In this document: positions 1 through 6,801 of the stretch, in pieces
Layout: every line of letters begins with the position of its first letter
Numbering within the stretch: the stretch's first letter is position 1
Made by a program: the position numbers and the translations under genes
Source of the DNA: a virus
Direction: 5' to 3' (one strand)
DNA length: 26,127 nt
Virus record (IMG/VR): IMGVR_UViG_3300034190_000476
Location: 1 to 26,127 of that record
Notes under the pieces: model-generated
Database searches by the model: none
What the model was told of the DNA's origin: nothing
Seen by the model: only the letters and a program-made list of their open reading frames with translations

Positions 1-46
1 GGGGGGGGAGTTTTCTTCCCTTCTCTTAGGGGCAACCTAATTGATT
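1..46. other. Window end downstream of terL, no gene
   Basis: These 46 bases lie 3' of the terL stop on the transcribed (minus) strand. They begin with eight consecutive G and contain a short palindrome (TTAGG at 26-30 against CCTAA at 36-40, 5-nt loop) that belongs to a motif repeated at 20871-20890. In the minus-strand direction a purine-rich stretch follows that could be a ribosome binding site for a gene beyond the window. The G run may be real or a sequencing or contig-end artefact; the sequence alone cannot decide. Confidence 0.5.
22..41 (-). repeat. Copy 1 of a 20-nt near-repeat (after terL)
   Basis: The 20 nt at 22-41 match 17 of 20 positions of 20871-20890, in the same orientation. 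The last ten bases, GCAACCTAAT, are identical. Both copies sit at module borders: this one just after terL, the other at the end of phoH before the structural block. Each copy can form a small hairpin (here a 5-bp stem with a 5-nt loop). A shared regulatory or promoter element is possible; chance similarity is not excluded. Confidence 0.4.
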
Positions 47-1768
47 TCACCATTTCATATTGGATGTATCGCCACCTAAGTGGCCTGTAATTACAGCTAG
101 TCCCATCTCGGCTGACCTACGGACTTTATTGACTTCATCCATGAGCATTTCTTCTCTGCGGGAGTTGATCTGCCTGTCTGCGTCTTGGGCCATTGCATCT
201 ACCCAGTATTGAACTGCCATAGCTAGAGAGTCCAAGCGGTCATCGTTAGACAACGCTCCTCTCTCTGCAGTTACCCTAGTTAGCTGGTACATCAGCTGGT
301 ATCTTAGAGATTGTTCAGGAGGGAGATGCTGGGTGCTTTCGTAGTCCTGCTTGATTAGCTTTTTGTCCATGACAAGTTTGTGCTGGTTCATCACAGGTTC
401 GAGAACATCGATGATGCGTTTCTCTTTCTGTGTGTTGTGTCGCACTTCACTCAAGGTAACTGGATGTATCTTAGCGAGAACTGGAGTAATCAGCTGGTTA
501 AACATACCGTCACCAAAGTTACTCTCTACGATAATCTCGTTTACCTGTTCTTCCTTAGCAATCATGGAGAGTTTCTGCAGTGCTTCCTCTGAGTACCCGC
601 CAGCTACCCCACCACATCTACGGACATACAGGTATCCGTTGAGCATCTTAACTACAGCGTAACCTGTTTCATCCTTACCTCTACCAGAGGGGTCAATAGA
701 CATAACAGACCCGCTGTATTCTACGAATTGATCGGAGATATACATGGGTTTATGGTAGTGGTCACCGTTGAAGGCTACGTTAGGTAGCTCTTGGACTACA
801 TACTGCTCACCAGATGCCCACACGACCTTCTCAGGAGCCTCCTCAGTGGGTATATCCATGATTACTAGGTCAGACACCTTGAGAGGGTATCTTTCCGCAT
901 CAGAGAGCCTTGTATCGAGCATGAACTGCAAGGCAAACCCAGAGCGTCCGTAGGATGCTTCCCGTTCTGCTAGGTCATAGTCGTTGAACCTGTCAGGGTC
1001 TGTAGATTTACCTACAAGTTCTGGGTCATCATCTATCTCTCGCCGTACTTTAGGTGCCAACTTGTCCCCTAGAGACACCAATTGGTCTTCGTTAGGATAC
1101 CTAGCTGGCCAGATGCGTACCTTGTACCCACGATCTGGTAGTTTGTTGTAGAGGCTTTCTTGGTTCTGCGGCGTACCAAGGTAGATGATACGTCCGTTAG
1201 GCTTCAAGATAGCGTCAAATTCTTTCACAGCTTCTGAGAGTTTATCTCTCATGCCCTGTGTGGCTGAGTTGTTAGGAACCTCGATGTCATCTGCAATCAA
1301 TACGTCAGCGCGAGACCCTGCTAGCTGTCCTGTAACACCTACAGATTTCACTGAGGGTGCGTGGGATGCATTTGCTGGTCCTACGTCGAAGCTGATTTTA
1401 GATTGTCGCTGGTCACTATTAGGGATGAGGTGCTGTAAGATTGGCATCTCGTTAATCAGGCGCAGCGTAAAGGTTGTGAAGTCATCTGCGCGTGTCTTAG
1501 AGGCAGATACAACCAAGATGTTTAGCTGCGGGTTCATGTATAGCAGCCATACGACATAGGCGGATGTAATCCACGATTTCCCTACACCTCGGAAAGCTTC
1601 CACGATGATCCGCTTCTCACCGTTCTGGATGTGTTTAGCTATGTCGTATTGTACTGGTGTAGGGTCTGGTAGGTTCAGGTGTTGCCAACAGACAAATAAA
1701 AATTTGCGGAAGTCGCTTAGAGGGTCTTTATCTGTTGGCACACCGAGTGATGTACGATCTGTGAACAT
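47..1768 (-). CDS. terL: Terminase large subunit (T7 gp19-like)
   Basis: 573 aa, close to T7 gp19 (586 aa). It is the packaging motor that pumps phage DNA into the procapsid through the portal and cuts the concatemer. Visible motifs are a Walker A-like AFRGVGKS (residues 58-65), Walker B LIADDIE (157-163), the coupling motif YLGTPQ (196-201), a nuclease-domain acidic site SIDPSGRGKDETGY (357-370), and a C-terminal DDRLDSLAMA that carries further nuclease aspartates. The start ATG at 1768 lies 3 nt after the small terminase stop, so the two are co-translated. The gene is full length and is the last one before the window end. In T7 the terminase also closes the late region, which fits the order here. 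Confidence 0.95.
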   Translation of the reverse strand: MFTDRTSLGVPTDKDPLSDFRKFLFVCWQHLNLPDPTPVQYDIAKHIQNGEKRIIVEAFRGVGKSWITSAYVVWLLYMNPQLNILVVSASKTRADDFTTFTLRLINEMPILQHLIPNSDQRQSKISFDVGPANASHAPSVKSVGVTGQLAGSRADVLIADDIEVPNNSATQGMRDKLSEAVKEFDAILKPNGRIIYLGTPQNQESLYNKLPDRGYKVRIWPARYPNEDQLVSLGDKLAPKVRREIDDDPELVGKSTDPDRFNDYDLAEREASYGRSGFALQFMLDTRLSDAERYPLKVSDLVIMDIPTEEAPEKVVWASGEQYVVQELPNVAFNGDHYHKPMYISDQFVEYSGSVMSIDPSGRGKDETGYAVVKMLNGYLYVRRCGGVAGGYSEEALQKLSMIAKEEQVNEIIVESNFGDGMFNQLITPVLAKIHPVTLSEVRHNTQKEKRIIDVLEPVMNQHKLVMDKKLIKQDYESTQHLPPEQSLRYQLMYQLTRVTAERGALSNDDRLDSLAMAVQYWVDAMAQDADRQINSRREEMLMDEVNKVRRSAEMGLAVITGHLGGDTSNMKW

Positions 1769-1771
1769 ATA

Positions 1772-2002
1772 TTAGTGGCGCATTTCTGACGCATCTGCGT
1801 CTTCGTCGTTAAAGTTCGGTAGGGTAGCTACAAGGTCACCAAGGGGACTGTCGTTTGTAGGTATACCCTCGATGTGGTTATCCTTCAGGAACTGACGGGC
1901 TACGTTCAGGTCCGATGACTTTGCTTCAGGGTCTTTCACGCGAAGCAGGAGATTTTCTGCAAGTGTCTTATGCAGTAGCTCCATCATTTCTTTTTCGGTC
2001 AT
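1772..2002 (-). CDS. terS: Terminase small subunit (T7 gp18-like)
   Basis: 76 aa; T7 gp18 is 89 aa. It recognises or regulates packaging DNA and stimulates the large subunit. The core (residues 19-42) with LRVKDPEAKSSDLNVARQFL is the conserved segment of gp18-type DNA maturase A proteins of T7-like phages; the C-terminus is strongly acidic (DEDADASE). ATG at 2002 overlaps the holin stop by 4 nt (ATGA), has an AAAGGTG ribosome site upstream, and the stop is 3 nt before terL. Family assignment rests on that core and on the position next to terL. Confidence 0.88.
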   Translation of the reverse strand: MTEKEMMELLHKTLAENLLLRVKDPEAKSSDLNVARQFLKDNHIEGIPTNDSPLGDLVATLPNFNDEDADASEMRH

Positions 2003-2391
2003 TTCGTTGCACCTTTGTATTTCTCAAATGTTCTCATGCCGCCAAGGCCTAAAAGCGCCATAACTAAGCTCATGAGTTGCTCACCCGCTAATACGGGTAG
2101 TTCTGCGGGTAGTTGGGCATATGCGTTGATAAGACCTGCGAACGGTAAAACGAGGAACTGATACCCCAAGCCAAGGGCAGCGACCCAGCCTATGCATGGT
2201 CGCCACCCAGCCACAAATATCGAGCGATGCTTGGCACCTTCAATATTTGCAACTGCTTGGAGCATGTGAGGTTGCTGCATTAGTGTAGCTAGTTTTAGCT
2301 TTGCAGCTTCCCGCTCTTCTTCAGATGTGAAGAGTTCGTCTAAACCTTTCGCAAGCCCATCGACGATACCGCCGATTGGATTGAGGTTCAT
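1999..2391 (-). CDS. Holin, 3-TM gene-transfer-agent type
   Basis: 130 aa. An amphipathic N-terminal region (residues 1-55, with a charged TSEEEREAAKLKLATLMQQ stretch) is followed by hydrophobic segments at about 58-90 (probably two passes, containing AGWRPCIGWVAALGLGYQF) and 104-121 (EQLMSLVMALLGLGGMR), ending in the positive tail TFEKYKG. This pattern, especially the AGWRP-IGW segment and the GLGGxRTFEK end, matches what I know of the Holin_3TMs family, named for Rhodobacter capsulatus GTA release. It would form inner-membrane lesions that let an endolysin out. It overlaps terS by 4 nt; T7 also places its holin (gp17.5) between fibre and terminase genes. No endolysin is visible in the window. 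Confidence 0.85.
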   Translation of the reverse strand: MNLNPIGGIVDGLAKGLDELFTSEEEREAAKLKLATLMQQPHMLQAVANIEGAKHRSIFVAGWRPCIGWVAALGLGYQFLVLPFAGLINAYAQLPAELPVLAGEQLMSLVMALLGLGGMRTFEKYKGATK

Positions 2392-2400
2392 AATGTATCC

Positions 2401-2862
2401 TTAGATTTGGGATTTTAAGAAAAGTATAAAATAAAAGAAACCAACTAAGCCGCTTACGAAAAGTGCTATGGCAACACCCACAGAGACTTTGAACATCATC
2501 TCTTCGCGTAGGCGTTCAGCTTCCTTTTCAGCTTCCCTGCGATTTACTCGCGCTTCTTTCTGAAACATTAGCCAGCTATCCCATAGCCCAGCGCGGCCTG
2601 TGTAAATCATCAGCTGCTTCAAGTCGGCCTCGGCTTCCCTGATTGACTCTAATGCCATAAATTCTTCGAGGTCCGTGGCTTGCTGGGGTTTCAGCGCACC
2701 CATAAAACCGCTGCGCTTCTTCTTTATTTTTTTCTGGAGTTTATCTTTGCTCTCGGCAATGATGCCTATCTGTTTCGCACAGTCAGCTATAGACCTGCCG
2801 TTTTGTACGAACTTCTTGACGATGCCGAAAGCTGCGTTACACGCGGCTAGTTCAGCTAGCAT
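2401..2862 (-). CDS. Tail-anchored membrane protein, unknown
   Basis: 153 aa, family not recognised. The first 50 residues are mixed and end in a very basic patch (KLQKKIKKKR, 41-50). A long charged helical region (about 62-123, with REAEKEAERLREEMM) has coiled-coil character. One clear membrane segment follows at about 127-149 (VSVGVAIALFVSGLVGFFYF), leaving only a few residues beyond it. This is a C-terminally anchored topology with most of the protein on one face of the membrane. Its place between the fibre chaperone group and the holin makes a lysis role (antiholin, or part of a spanin-like pair with the next gene upstream) reasonable, but that is inference. The stop is 9 nt before the holin start. 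Confidence 0.7.
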   Translation of the reverse strand: MLAELAACNAAFGIVKKFVQNGRSIADCAKQIGIIAESKDKLQKKIKKKRSGFMGALKPQQATDLEEFMALESIREAEADLKQLMIYTGRAGLWDSWLMFQKEARVNRREAEKEAERLREEMMFKVSVGVAIALFVSGLVGFFYFILFLKSQI

Positions 2863-2871
2863 TTCTGTTCC

Positions 2872-3141
2872 TTAGTCTTGGTCAGCCATCTTCTCGACAG
2901 CCCCACGAATATGTTGGATGTTTTCGTCGATACGAGCCATGCTTACCGCTTGGTTCTGTACCATACTCTCGACCTTAGACACACGCTCAGAAAAGCCTAT
3001 TAGCTTCTCAGTATTCTGCTGAATGTCCGCCATCATCATAGAAACTGTCCAGACAATGGCGGCTGCTTGTGTCACTAGTCCGAGAAGAAGAGTTGCGGGT
3101 ACACTTTTGGATAAGTGCCAACCTTCCTGTTTAGAGGTCAT
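2872..3141 (-). CDS. Small membrane protein with coiled coil
   Basis: 89 aa. One hydrophobic segment occupies about residues 14-38 (VPATLLLGLVTQAAAIVWTV), followed by a polar helical region (40-85) with heptad-like spacing of hydrophobic residues, e.g. KLIGFSERVSKVESMVQNQ. The layout (short N-terminus, single TM, coiled coil) resembles inner-membrane spanins of the Rz/gp18.5 type but is shorter than those, and no lipoprotein partner is apparent. A membrane-bound structural or lysis accessory is equally possible. It starts 2 nt after the preceding stop and ends 9 nt before the 153-aa membrane protein, so the two are likely co-translated. Confidence 0.7.
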   Translation of the reverse strand: MTSKQEGWHLSKSVPATLLLGLVTQAAAIVWTVSMMMADIQQNTEKLIGFSERVSKVESMVQNQAVSMARIDENIQHIRGAVEKMADQD

Positions 3142-3143
3142 CG

Positions 3144-3365
3144 TTATTCTTCGCGTTCACCTTTAGGACCTACGAGCCACCAGCGGTCATAGCTAGGTTC
3201 TTTGAACCATGCTGTAGAGCCTCCGTTGGTTGTAGGGTCCACGAGAACCAGTTCTTCATCTAGGTCTTCACCATAAACAATGTTCTGGAAATCTTGAGGA
3301 TATACAGTGTCACTAAAGTTGTTCCCGATGCCGTACTGGCTCAGGTTTTCTAATGTAATTGTCAT
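3144..3365 (-). CDS. Hypothetical protein, acidic, 73 aa
   Basis: Family not recognised. The protein is acidic in the middle (YGEDLDEELVLVD) and rich in aromatic residues at the C-terminus (AWFKEPSYDRWWLVGPKGE). No membrane segment or cysteine is present. It lies between the fibre chaperone gene (12 nt upstream) and the small membrane protein (2 nt downstream) in an uninterrupted co-directional series, which supports it being translated. Small virion-tip or fibre accessory proteins are found in this position in marine podoviruses, but nothing in the sequence proves that role. Confidence 0.65.
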   Translation of the reverse strand: MTITLENLSQYGIGNNFSDTVYPQDFQNIVYGEDLDEELVLVDPTTNGGSTAWFKEPSYDRWWLVGPKGEREE

Positions 3366-3377
3366 GATAAATTCCTG

Positions 3378-3794
3378 TTATTCTGGCTTAGTCGGCCAAG
3401 TTATTTCCGTTGGGAAGCCAGCTTGATCTGTGATGTCAAGCAAGGCAGTTCTGTAGGAAGACCACTCAGATTGCTTCTCAGCGGTCATCTCTGCCCAGCG
3501 CAAGTTATTGGACACAACAGGGTCAACTTCTCTGGTTAAGATGTTGTCACGCTGGTCACGCACCTGTGCCTCTGCAGTTGCATCTAGCTCTGCCTGAGTG
3601 GGTGCAACATACGCTGTAAAGTTAGAACCTATGAGAGCCATTACTTCATTGTTGTTGATGGTCGTATCCGTGTCGGCAGGGTCAAGAGTGTAAGTTATCC
3701 AGCCAAACTCAGGGTGGTTAATCTCTACGTCCATGCGAAGGTTGTCAGACTGTAGTGATGCCGCATTACGGACTTCTGTTATTGTAATGCCCAT
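3378..3794 (-). CDS. Tail fibre assembly chaperone-like protein
   Basis: 138 aa. The C-terminal half carries the signature of phage tail-fibre accessory/chaperone proteins: RDNILTREVDPV (82-93) followed by RWAEMTAEKQSEWSSYRTAL (98-117) and the ending GFPTEITWPTKP (126-137). The N-terminal half ([19 protein letters not shown]) probably contacts the fibre. Such proteins help trimerise or fold the distal fibre. Its start overlaps the stop of the collagen-like fibre gene by one base, a tight coupling that fits a dedicated chaperone. Family membership comes from the RD-NIL / W-YR / FP-WP pattern as I remember it; no search was done. Confidence 0.8.
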   Translation of the reverse strand: MGITITEVRNAASLQSDNLRMDVEINHPEFGWITYTLDPADTDTTINNNEVMALIGSNFTAYVAPTQAELDATAEAQVRDQRDNILTREVDPVVSNNLRWAEMTAEKQSEWSSYRTALLDITDQAGFPTEITWPTKPE

Positions 3795-5422
3795 TATGAA
3801 ATCCTCACGAATAGTGTAAAACGTGTAAAGCTGCTGGATGAACTATTCATAGTGCGGCCCATAGCACGCCAAGTCCCACTAAGAGCGCTTCCGCCTTGGG
3901 TATGTATGAAACTTCCACTTCCGCTGTCTGCTGAAAGACTGGTCAGATAATAAAAGTCCCCGGCAGGAGTAATACTGCTTCCAGCCTTTGTGGAACCCTC
4001 TGTGATACCTGTGCCTGAAAAGTACCCCCAAACATAAGTCCCAACAGCGCCGTATGTTGTACTAGCGCCACCTATGCCAGCTGAGGTGATTGCCGAAGCC
4101 GTGGTGCTGTCTATGCTGGCGATGTTCTGTAATTGCCTAGAAGAACTAATGACATCAGTCCCTTGGACTTCAAGCATATAAACATTCACAACTTGGGAAC
4201 GAACTTCAAGACTTTCGTATCCGCCGCATACAACTCGCCACTGATCCGATGCGTGGAAATTCATGTACGTGTTGGTGTCACCGTGGTGAAAGATTTGATC
4301 GACGCCGTAGATGTCGTTGTTATTCATATCGAGGTAATGACTATTCATCTCAATATTAGCGGCTACGTTTATAGTGCTGTTATTGACCTCAAGACGTTCA
4401 GTACCGCCTGTAACAACACGCCATTGGTCTGCAGCATGAAACTGCGTGTAAGTATTAGTATCGCCAGTTGAATAAATAGCATCATCAAGATAAATGGCCT
4501 GAACGTCATTTATGGAATTGTCCCCAAAAGTTACATTTCCTGTGAACGTACCACCACCGAATGGGTTACCGGACGGGCCAGTATTACCTTGAGGACCTTG
4601 AGAGCCTGTAGGGCCTGCGGCACCAGTATTACCTGTAGAACCCTGTGGACCTGTAGAACCCTGCGGTCCTGTCGCACCTTGTGGGCCTGTATTCCCTTGA
4701 GGACCTGTTGGGCCTTGAGAACCTGTTGGTCCAGTTCCACCTGTGGCACCCGTGTTACCCTGTGGGCCTTGCGAACCGGTGTTACCTTGTGGACCTGTAG
4801 CGCCAGTAGCACCGCGAAGGTTTGTATATGAACCATTCGTTCCATTTGGGTTTGTGAAGCGTAGTGAATAGCCACTCCAGTTATGCGCAGGCGCAGCACC
4901 TGTGGCACCCGTTGCACCTGTAGAACCAGTGCCACCTTGTGGCCCTTGTGGGCCTGTCGCACCAGTGCTTCCTGTTCCTCCAGTAGCACCTTGCGGACCA
5001 GTGTTACCTTGTGGACCCTGTGGACCAGTAGCCCCAGTGTTACCTATTCCACCCTGTGGACCTGTCGGGCCTGTATCTCCATCATCACCCTGCGGCCCTG
5101 TAGGACCGGTGGCTCCGGTTGGACCAGTTGCACCAGTGCTGCCTTGTGGGCCTGTAGGCCCTTCATCGCCTTGGATACCCTGTGGTCCTGTTGCGCCTTG
5201 TGGTCCAGTAGCACCATTAGCGCCGTTGGTCCCGTTAGTTCCCTTTTGGGCAACTTGCTGCCAGTAGGTTGTGTTAGTTGTTGCTGTGCCGACAGGTACA
5301 TCGATTTTGGCAACAAATGTTTCACCGCTATAATAAACGGCATCTTGTGCAACGTAAGTTGTGGTGGAACTCCATGTTCCTTTCCAACCCATACGCACAC
5401 GTCCAATATTTAATGTTCCCAT
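3794..5422 (-). CDS. Collagen-like tail fibre / receptor-binding protein
   Basis: 542 aa. Domains in order: an N-terminal module at 11-56 ([20 protein letters not shown] ... YWQQVAQKG) resembling small carbohydrate-binding modules of the CBM5/12 type; collagen-like tract 1, 39 G-X-Y triplets (61-177); a 26-residue non-collagen insert with [17 protein letters not shown] (178-203); collagen-like tract 2, 28 triplets (204-286); a region with a duplicated 27-residue motif (320-346 and 381-407); and a C-terminal tip (about 452-542) rich in G, S and T with GTWRAMG and ending in LFVRIS, a pattern I associate with tips of marine phage fibres. It probably trimerises and contacts the host surface. It starts 2 nt after the first fibre gene and overlaps the chaperone gene. 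Confidence 0.85.
   Translation of the reverse strand: MGTLNIGRVRMGWKGTWSSTTTYVAQDAVYYSGETFVAKIDVPVGTATTNTTYWQQVAQKGTNGTNGANGATGPQGATGPQGIQGDEGPTGPQGSTGATGPTGATGPTGPQGDDGDTGPTGPQGGIGNTGATGPQGPQGNTGPQGATGGTGSTGATGPQGPQGGTGSTGATGATGAAPAHNWSGYSLRFTNPNGTNGSYTNLRGATGATGPQGNTGSQGPQGNTGATGGTGPTGSQGPTGPQGNTGPQGATGPQGSTGPQGSTGNTGAAGPTGSQGPQGNTGPSGNPFGGGTFTGNVTFGDNSINDVQAIYLDDAIYSTGDTNTYTQFHAADQWRVVTGGTERLEVNNSTINVAANIEMNSHYLDMNNNDIYGVDQIFHHGDTNTYMNFHASDQWRVVCGGYESLEVRSQVVNVYMLEVQGTDVISSSRQLQNIASIDSTTASAITSAGIGGASTTYGAVGTYVWGYFSGTGITEGSTKAGSSITPAGDFYYLTSLSADSGSGSFIHTQGGSALSGTWRAMGRTMNSSSSSFTRFTLFVRIS
4202..4282 (-). repeat. Fibre motif copy 2 (27-residue DQWRVV repeat)
   Basis: Encodes residues 381-407 of the second fibre protein: [18 protein letters not shown] followed by CGGYESLEV. 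It is the second copy of a motif at 4385-4465, matching at 20 of 27 residues. The bases have diverged more than the protein, so the duplication is old or selected at the protein level. Each copy is preceded by a short D-x-IY / Q-IFHH type segment. It probably forms a repeated fold unit along the fibre. Confidence 0.8.
4385..4465 (-). repeat. Fibre motif copy 1 (27-residue DQWRVV repeat)
   Basis: Encodes residues 320-346 of the second fibre protein: [18 protein letters not shown] followed by TGGTERLEV. Partner of the copy at 4202-4282. The centre-to-centre distance is 61 residues, and the segment between has [13 protein letters not shown], so the full unit may be about 60 residues long. Confidence 0.8.
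4565..4813 (-). repeat. Collagen-like coding tract 2 of the second fibre
   Basis: 28 consecutive G-X-Y triplets (residues 204-286), mostly [12 protein letters not shown] and GSQ. DNA repeat units of about 9 nt (e.g. CCTTGTGGA variants on the plus strand) recur with silent changes. It is a likely substrate for slippage or recombination with the other two collagen tracts. Confidence 0.9.
4892..5242 (-). repeat. Collagen-like coding tract 1 of the second fibre
   Basis: 39 consecutive G-X-Y triplets (residues 61-177) beginning [15 protein letters not shown]. It is Pro/Gln/Thr rich with some acidic triplets (GDE, GDD, GDT) near the middle. It is separated from tract 2 by a 26-residue non-collagen insert. 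Confidence 0.9.
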
Positions 5423-5424
5423 TT

Positions 5425-6753
5425 TTACACCGTACTCACTGATAAGAACCCGTTGGCATCGATTGAGAAATCGTTGTCATCAGCATCCCCATAATATTCC
5501 ATTAAAAGCTCACCATCCGAATTGATGGAGAACGTACCGAAGGCTAATCCTAACGGCGTAGAACCCATTGCGCCTGTTGGTCCTGTAGATCCGTCTGGCC
5601 CAGTATTGCCCTGAATACCTTGGGTTCCTTGAGGACCAGCTGGACCTGCATTACCCTGTGGGCCGAGTGGTCCAGTTGCTCCAGTAATACCTTGAGAACC
5701 TGTAGGTCCCTGAGAACCTGTCGCTCCGGTTGCTCCAATTGGTCCTTGGTTTCCGGTTGGGCCGATTGGTCCCTGTGCGCCAGTTGCACCTTGCGGTCCC
5801 TCTGTGCCTGTTGGCCCAGTTGGTCCTGTTACACCTGCATCACCTTGCGGTCCTTGGTCACCATCAGCGCCAGTAATCCCTTGAGGTCCTGTTGGACCCT
5901 CTGGTCCCTGTGGACCTGTGAGACCCGTTACACCTTGCGGCCCTGTAGAACCTGTTGCGCCAAGATTACCTTGTGCGCCTTCTGGCCCTACATCACCTTG
6001 GTTACCCGTTACGCCCTGCAAACCTGTCGGGCCTTGCATACCTGTCGGGCCTGCCGGACCTGTATCGCCTGTAGCACCAGTCGGTCCTTGCGGACCTTGG
6101 ACACCTTGGATGCCTACCGGACCTTGCGGCCCGTTGGGTCCTGATGGACCTGCAACACCTTGGACACCTTGAGGACCCTCAGAGAGGCTGAACTCAAGAT
6201 TACCATTTTCGGCATCATAAGTTGCATAGCCTGCAGACCCATAAGGCAGGGACACCATTGAGGTTGTCAGGTTGTATAACTGGTCACGAACACCTTGAGC
6301 GCCAGCTAAGATTGAAGCTCCGGAGTTATTTACGAAGCCTCGGGTGGCTACCTCATCGTCTGTTAAGGGTTCCCCAATATTCTTTAATCGGTAACCTTCA
6401 GCATCCCACCTATTATCTAAGTCACTTAGTTCCATAGAATTTGAAGCGCGGTCATCAGCTTCTTCTGCAAGGAACCTTGCTTGCTTGTTTGCTAGGTCTA
6501 AGTCAGCTTCAAATAGCGTTGAGCCATCTGTGAAATCGACCAACGGCACCTTCGAAGTTTGCCGTTTTATAGTAACTATAGAGTCTACTGTTGGGGTTGT
6601 TGTAATCGATACTGTTGTATCGTTTATGAATGTAAATGGGGCCGCTGTCCCTGCAACTAAAACAACAACGTCCACACGGTTGATATAGTTGAACGGTATT
6701 GAAAATTCTGTTGTAGAACCGTCAGCCACATATTTGACTATACTGTCAGCCAT
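5425..6753 (-). CDS. Tail fibre, gp17-like N-terminus, collagen shaft
   Basis: 442 aa. Residues 1-145 resemble the T7 gp17 N-terminal domain that docks the fibre on the tail: [19 protein letters not shown] near the start, then [20 protein letters not shown] and [20 protein letters not shown]. Residues 193-399 are 69 uninterrupted G-X-Y collagen-like triplets, an unusually regular shaft. A short C-terminal piece (400-442) with [21 protein letters not shown] follows, too small for the usual receptor-binding tip. This suggests it is the proximal (docking and shaft) part while the next gene product is distal; that division is inference. The start at 6753 has AGGAGA 6 nt upstream and follows a hairpin at 6773-6794. 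Confidence 0.9.
   Translation of the reverse strand: MADSIVKYVADGSTTEFSIPFNYINRVDVVVLVAGTAAPFTFINDTTVSITTTPTVDSIVTIKRQTSKVPLVDFTDGSTLFEADLDLANKQARFLAEEADDRASNSMELSDLDNRWDAEGYRLKNIGEPLTDDEVATRGFVNNSGASILAGAQGVRDQLYNLTTSMVSLPYGSAGYATYDAENGNLEFSLSEGPQGVQGVAGPSGPNGPQGPVGIQGVQGPQGPTGATGDTGPAGPTGMQGPTGLQGVTGNQGDVGPEGAQGNLGATGSTGPQGVTGLTGPQGPEGPTGPQGITGADGDQGPQGDAGVTGPTGPTGTEGPQGATGAQGPIGPTGNQGPIGATGATGSQGPTGSQGITGATGPLGPQGNAGPAGPQGTQGIQGNTGPDGSTGPTGAMGSTPLGLAFGTFSINSDGELLMEYYGDADDNDFSIDANGFLSVSTV
5557..6177 (-). repeat. Collagen-like coding tract of the first fibre
   Basis: 69 uninterrupted G-X-Y triplets (residues 193-399), mainly GPQ, GPT, GVT, GAT and GNQ. X is often Pro and Y often Gln or Thr, the usual bacterial/phage collagen composition that folds without hydroxyproline. 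Many near-identical 9-nt units occur in the DNA. The plus strand of this tract gives Pro/Thr/Cys-rich open frames that are compositional shadows. Confidence 0.92.
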
Positions 6754-6772
6754 AATGTCTCCTGAAAGAAGT

Positions 6773-6794
6773 AGACCCCTCCGAAGAGGGGCCT
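6773..6794 (-). terminator. UUCG-loop hairpin between gp16-like and fibre genes
   Basis: In the minus-strand RNA a 9-bp stem with one G-U pair (AGGCCCCUC / GAGGGGUCU) closes a UUCG tetraloop in the exceptionally stable C(UUCG)G context. The A-C mismatch on the plus strand (6775/6792) becomes a U-G pair only in minus-strand RNA, which supports that strand. The downstream run (UACUUCUUUC) is only moderately U-rich. It may therefore be a weak terminator, a readthrough site, or an mRNA-stabilising or processing structure before the fibre genes. Confidence 0.7.
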
Positions 6795-6801
6795 GTTGTT
6801 G

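Noticed and set aside
1999-2012. A third copy of the near-repeat (AAGGTGCAAC on the minus strand before terS)
   Set aside because: Only 10 nt match and in the opposite orientation; it is explained by the terS ribosome site.
4531-4989. A minus-strand 152-aa frame inside the second fibre gene, rich in Q, V, L and R
   Set aside because: It is an out-of-frame reading of the collagen repeats; the repeated 9-nt units keep a second frame open without coding.
4589-5413. Open frames on the plus strand rich in Pro, Cys and Thr across the collagen tracts
   Set aside because: They are the antisense of Gly-X-Y codons (GGN becomes NCC), have no ribosome sites, and lie opposite well-supported genes; they are compositional shadows.
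4565-6177. Regularly repeated short units that could suggest a CRISPR array
   Set aside because: Units are 9-nt degenerate codon triplets encoding G-X-Y, without constant repeats or unique spacers.
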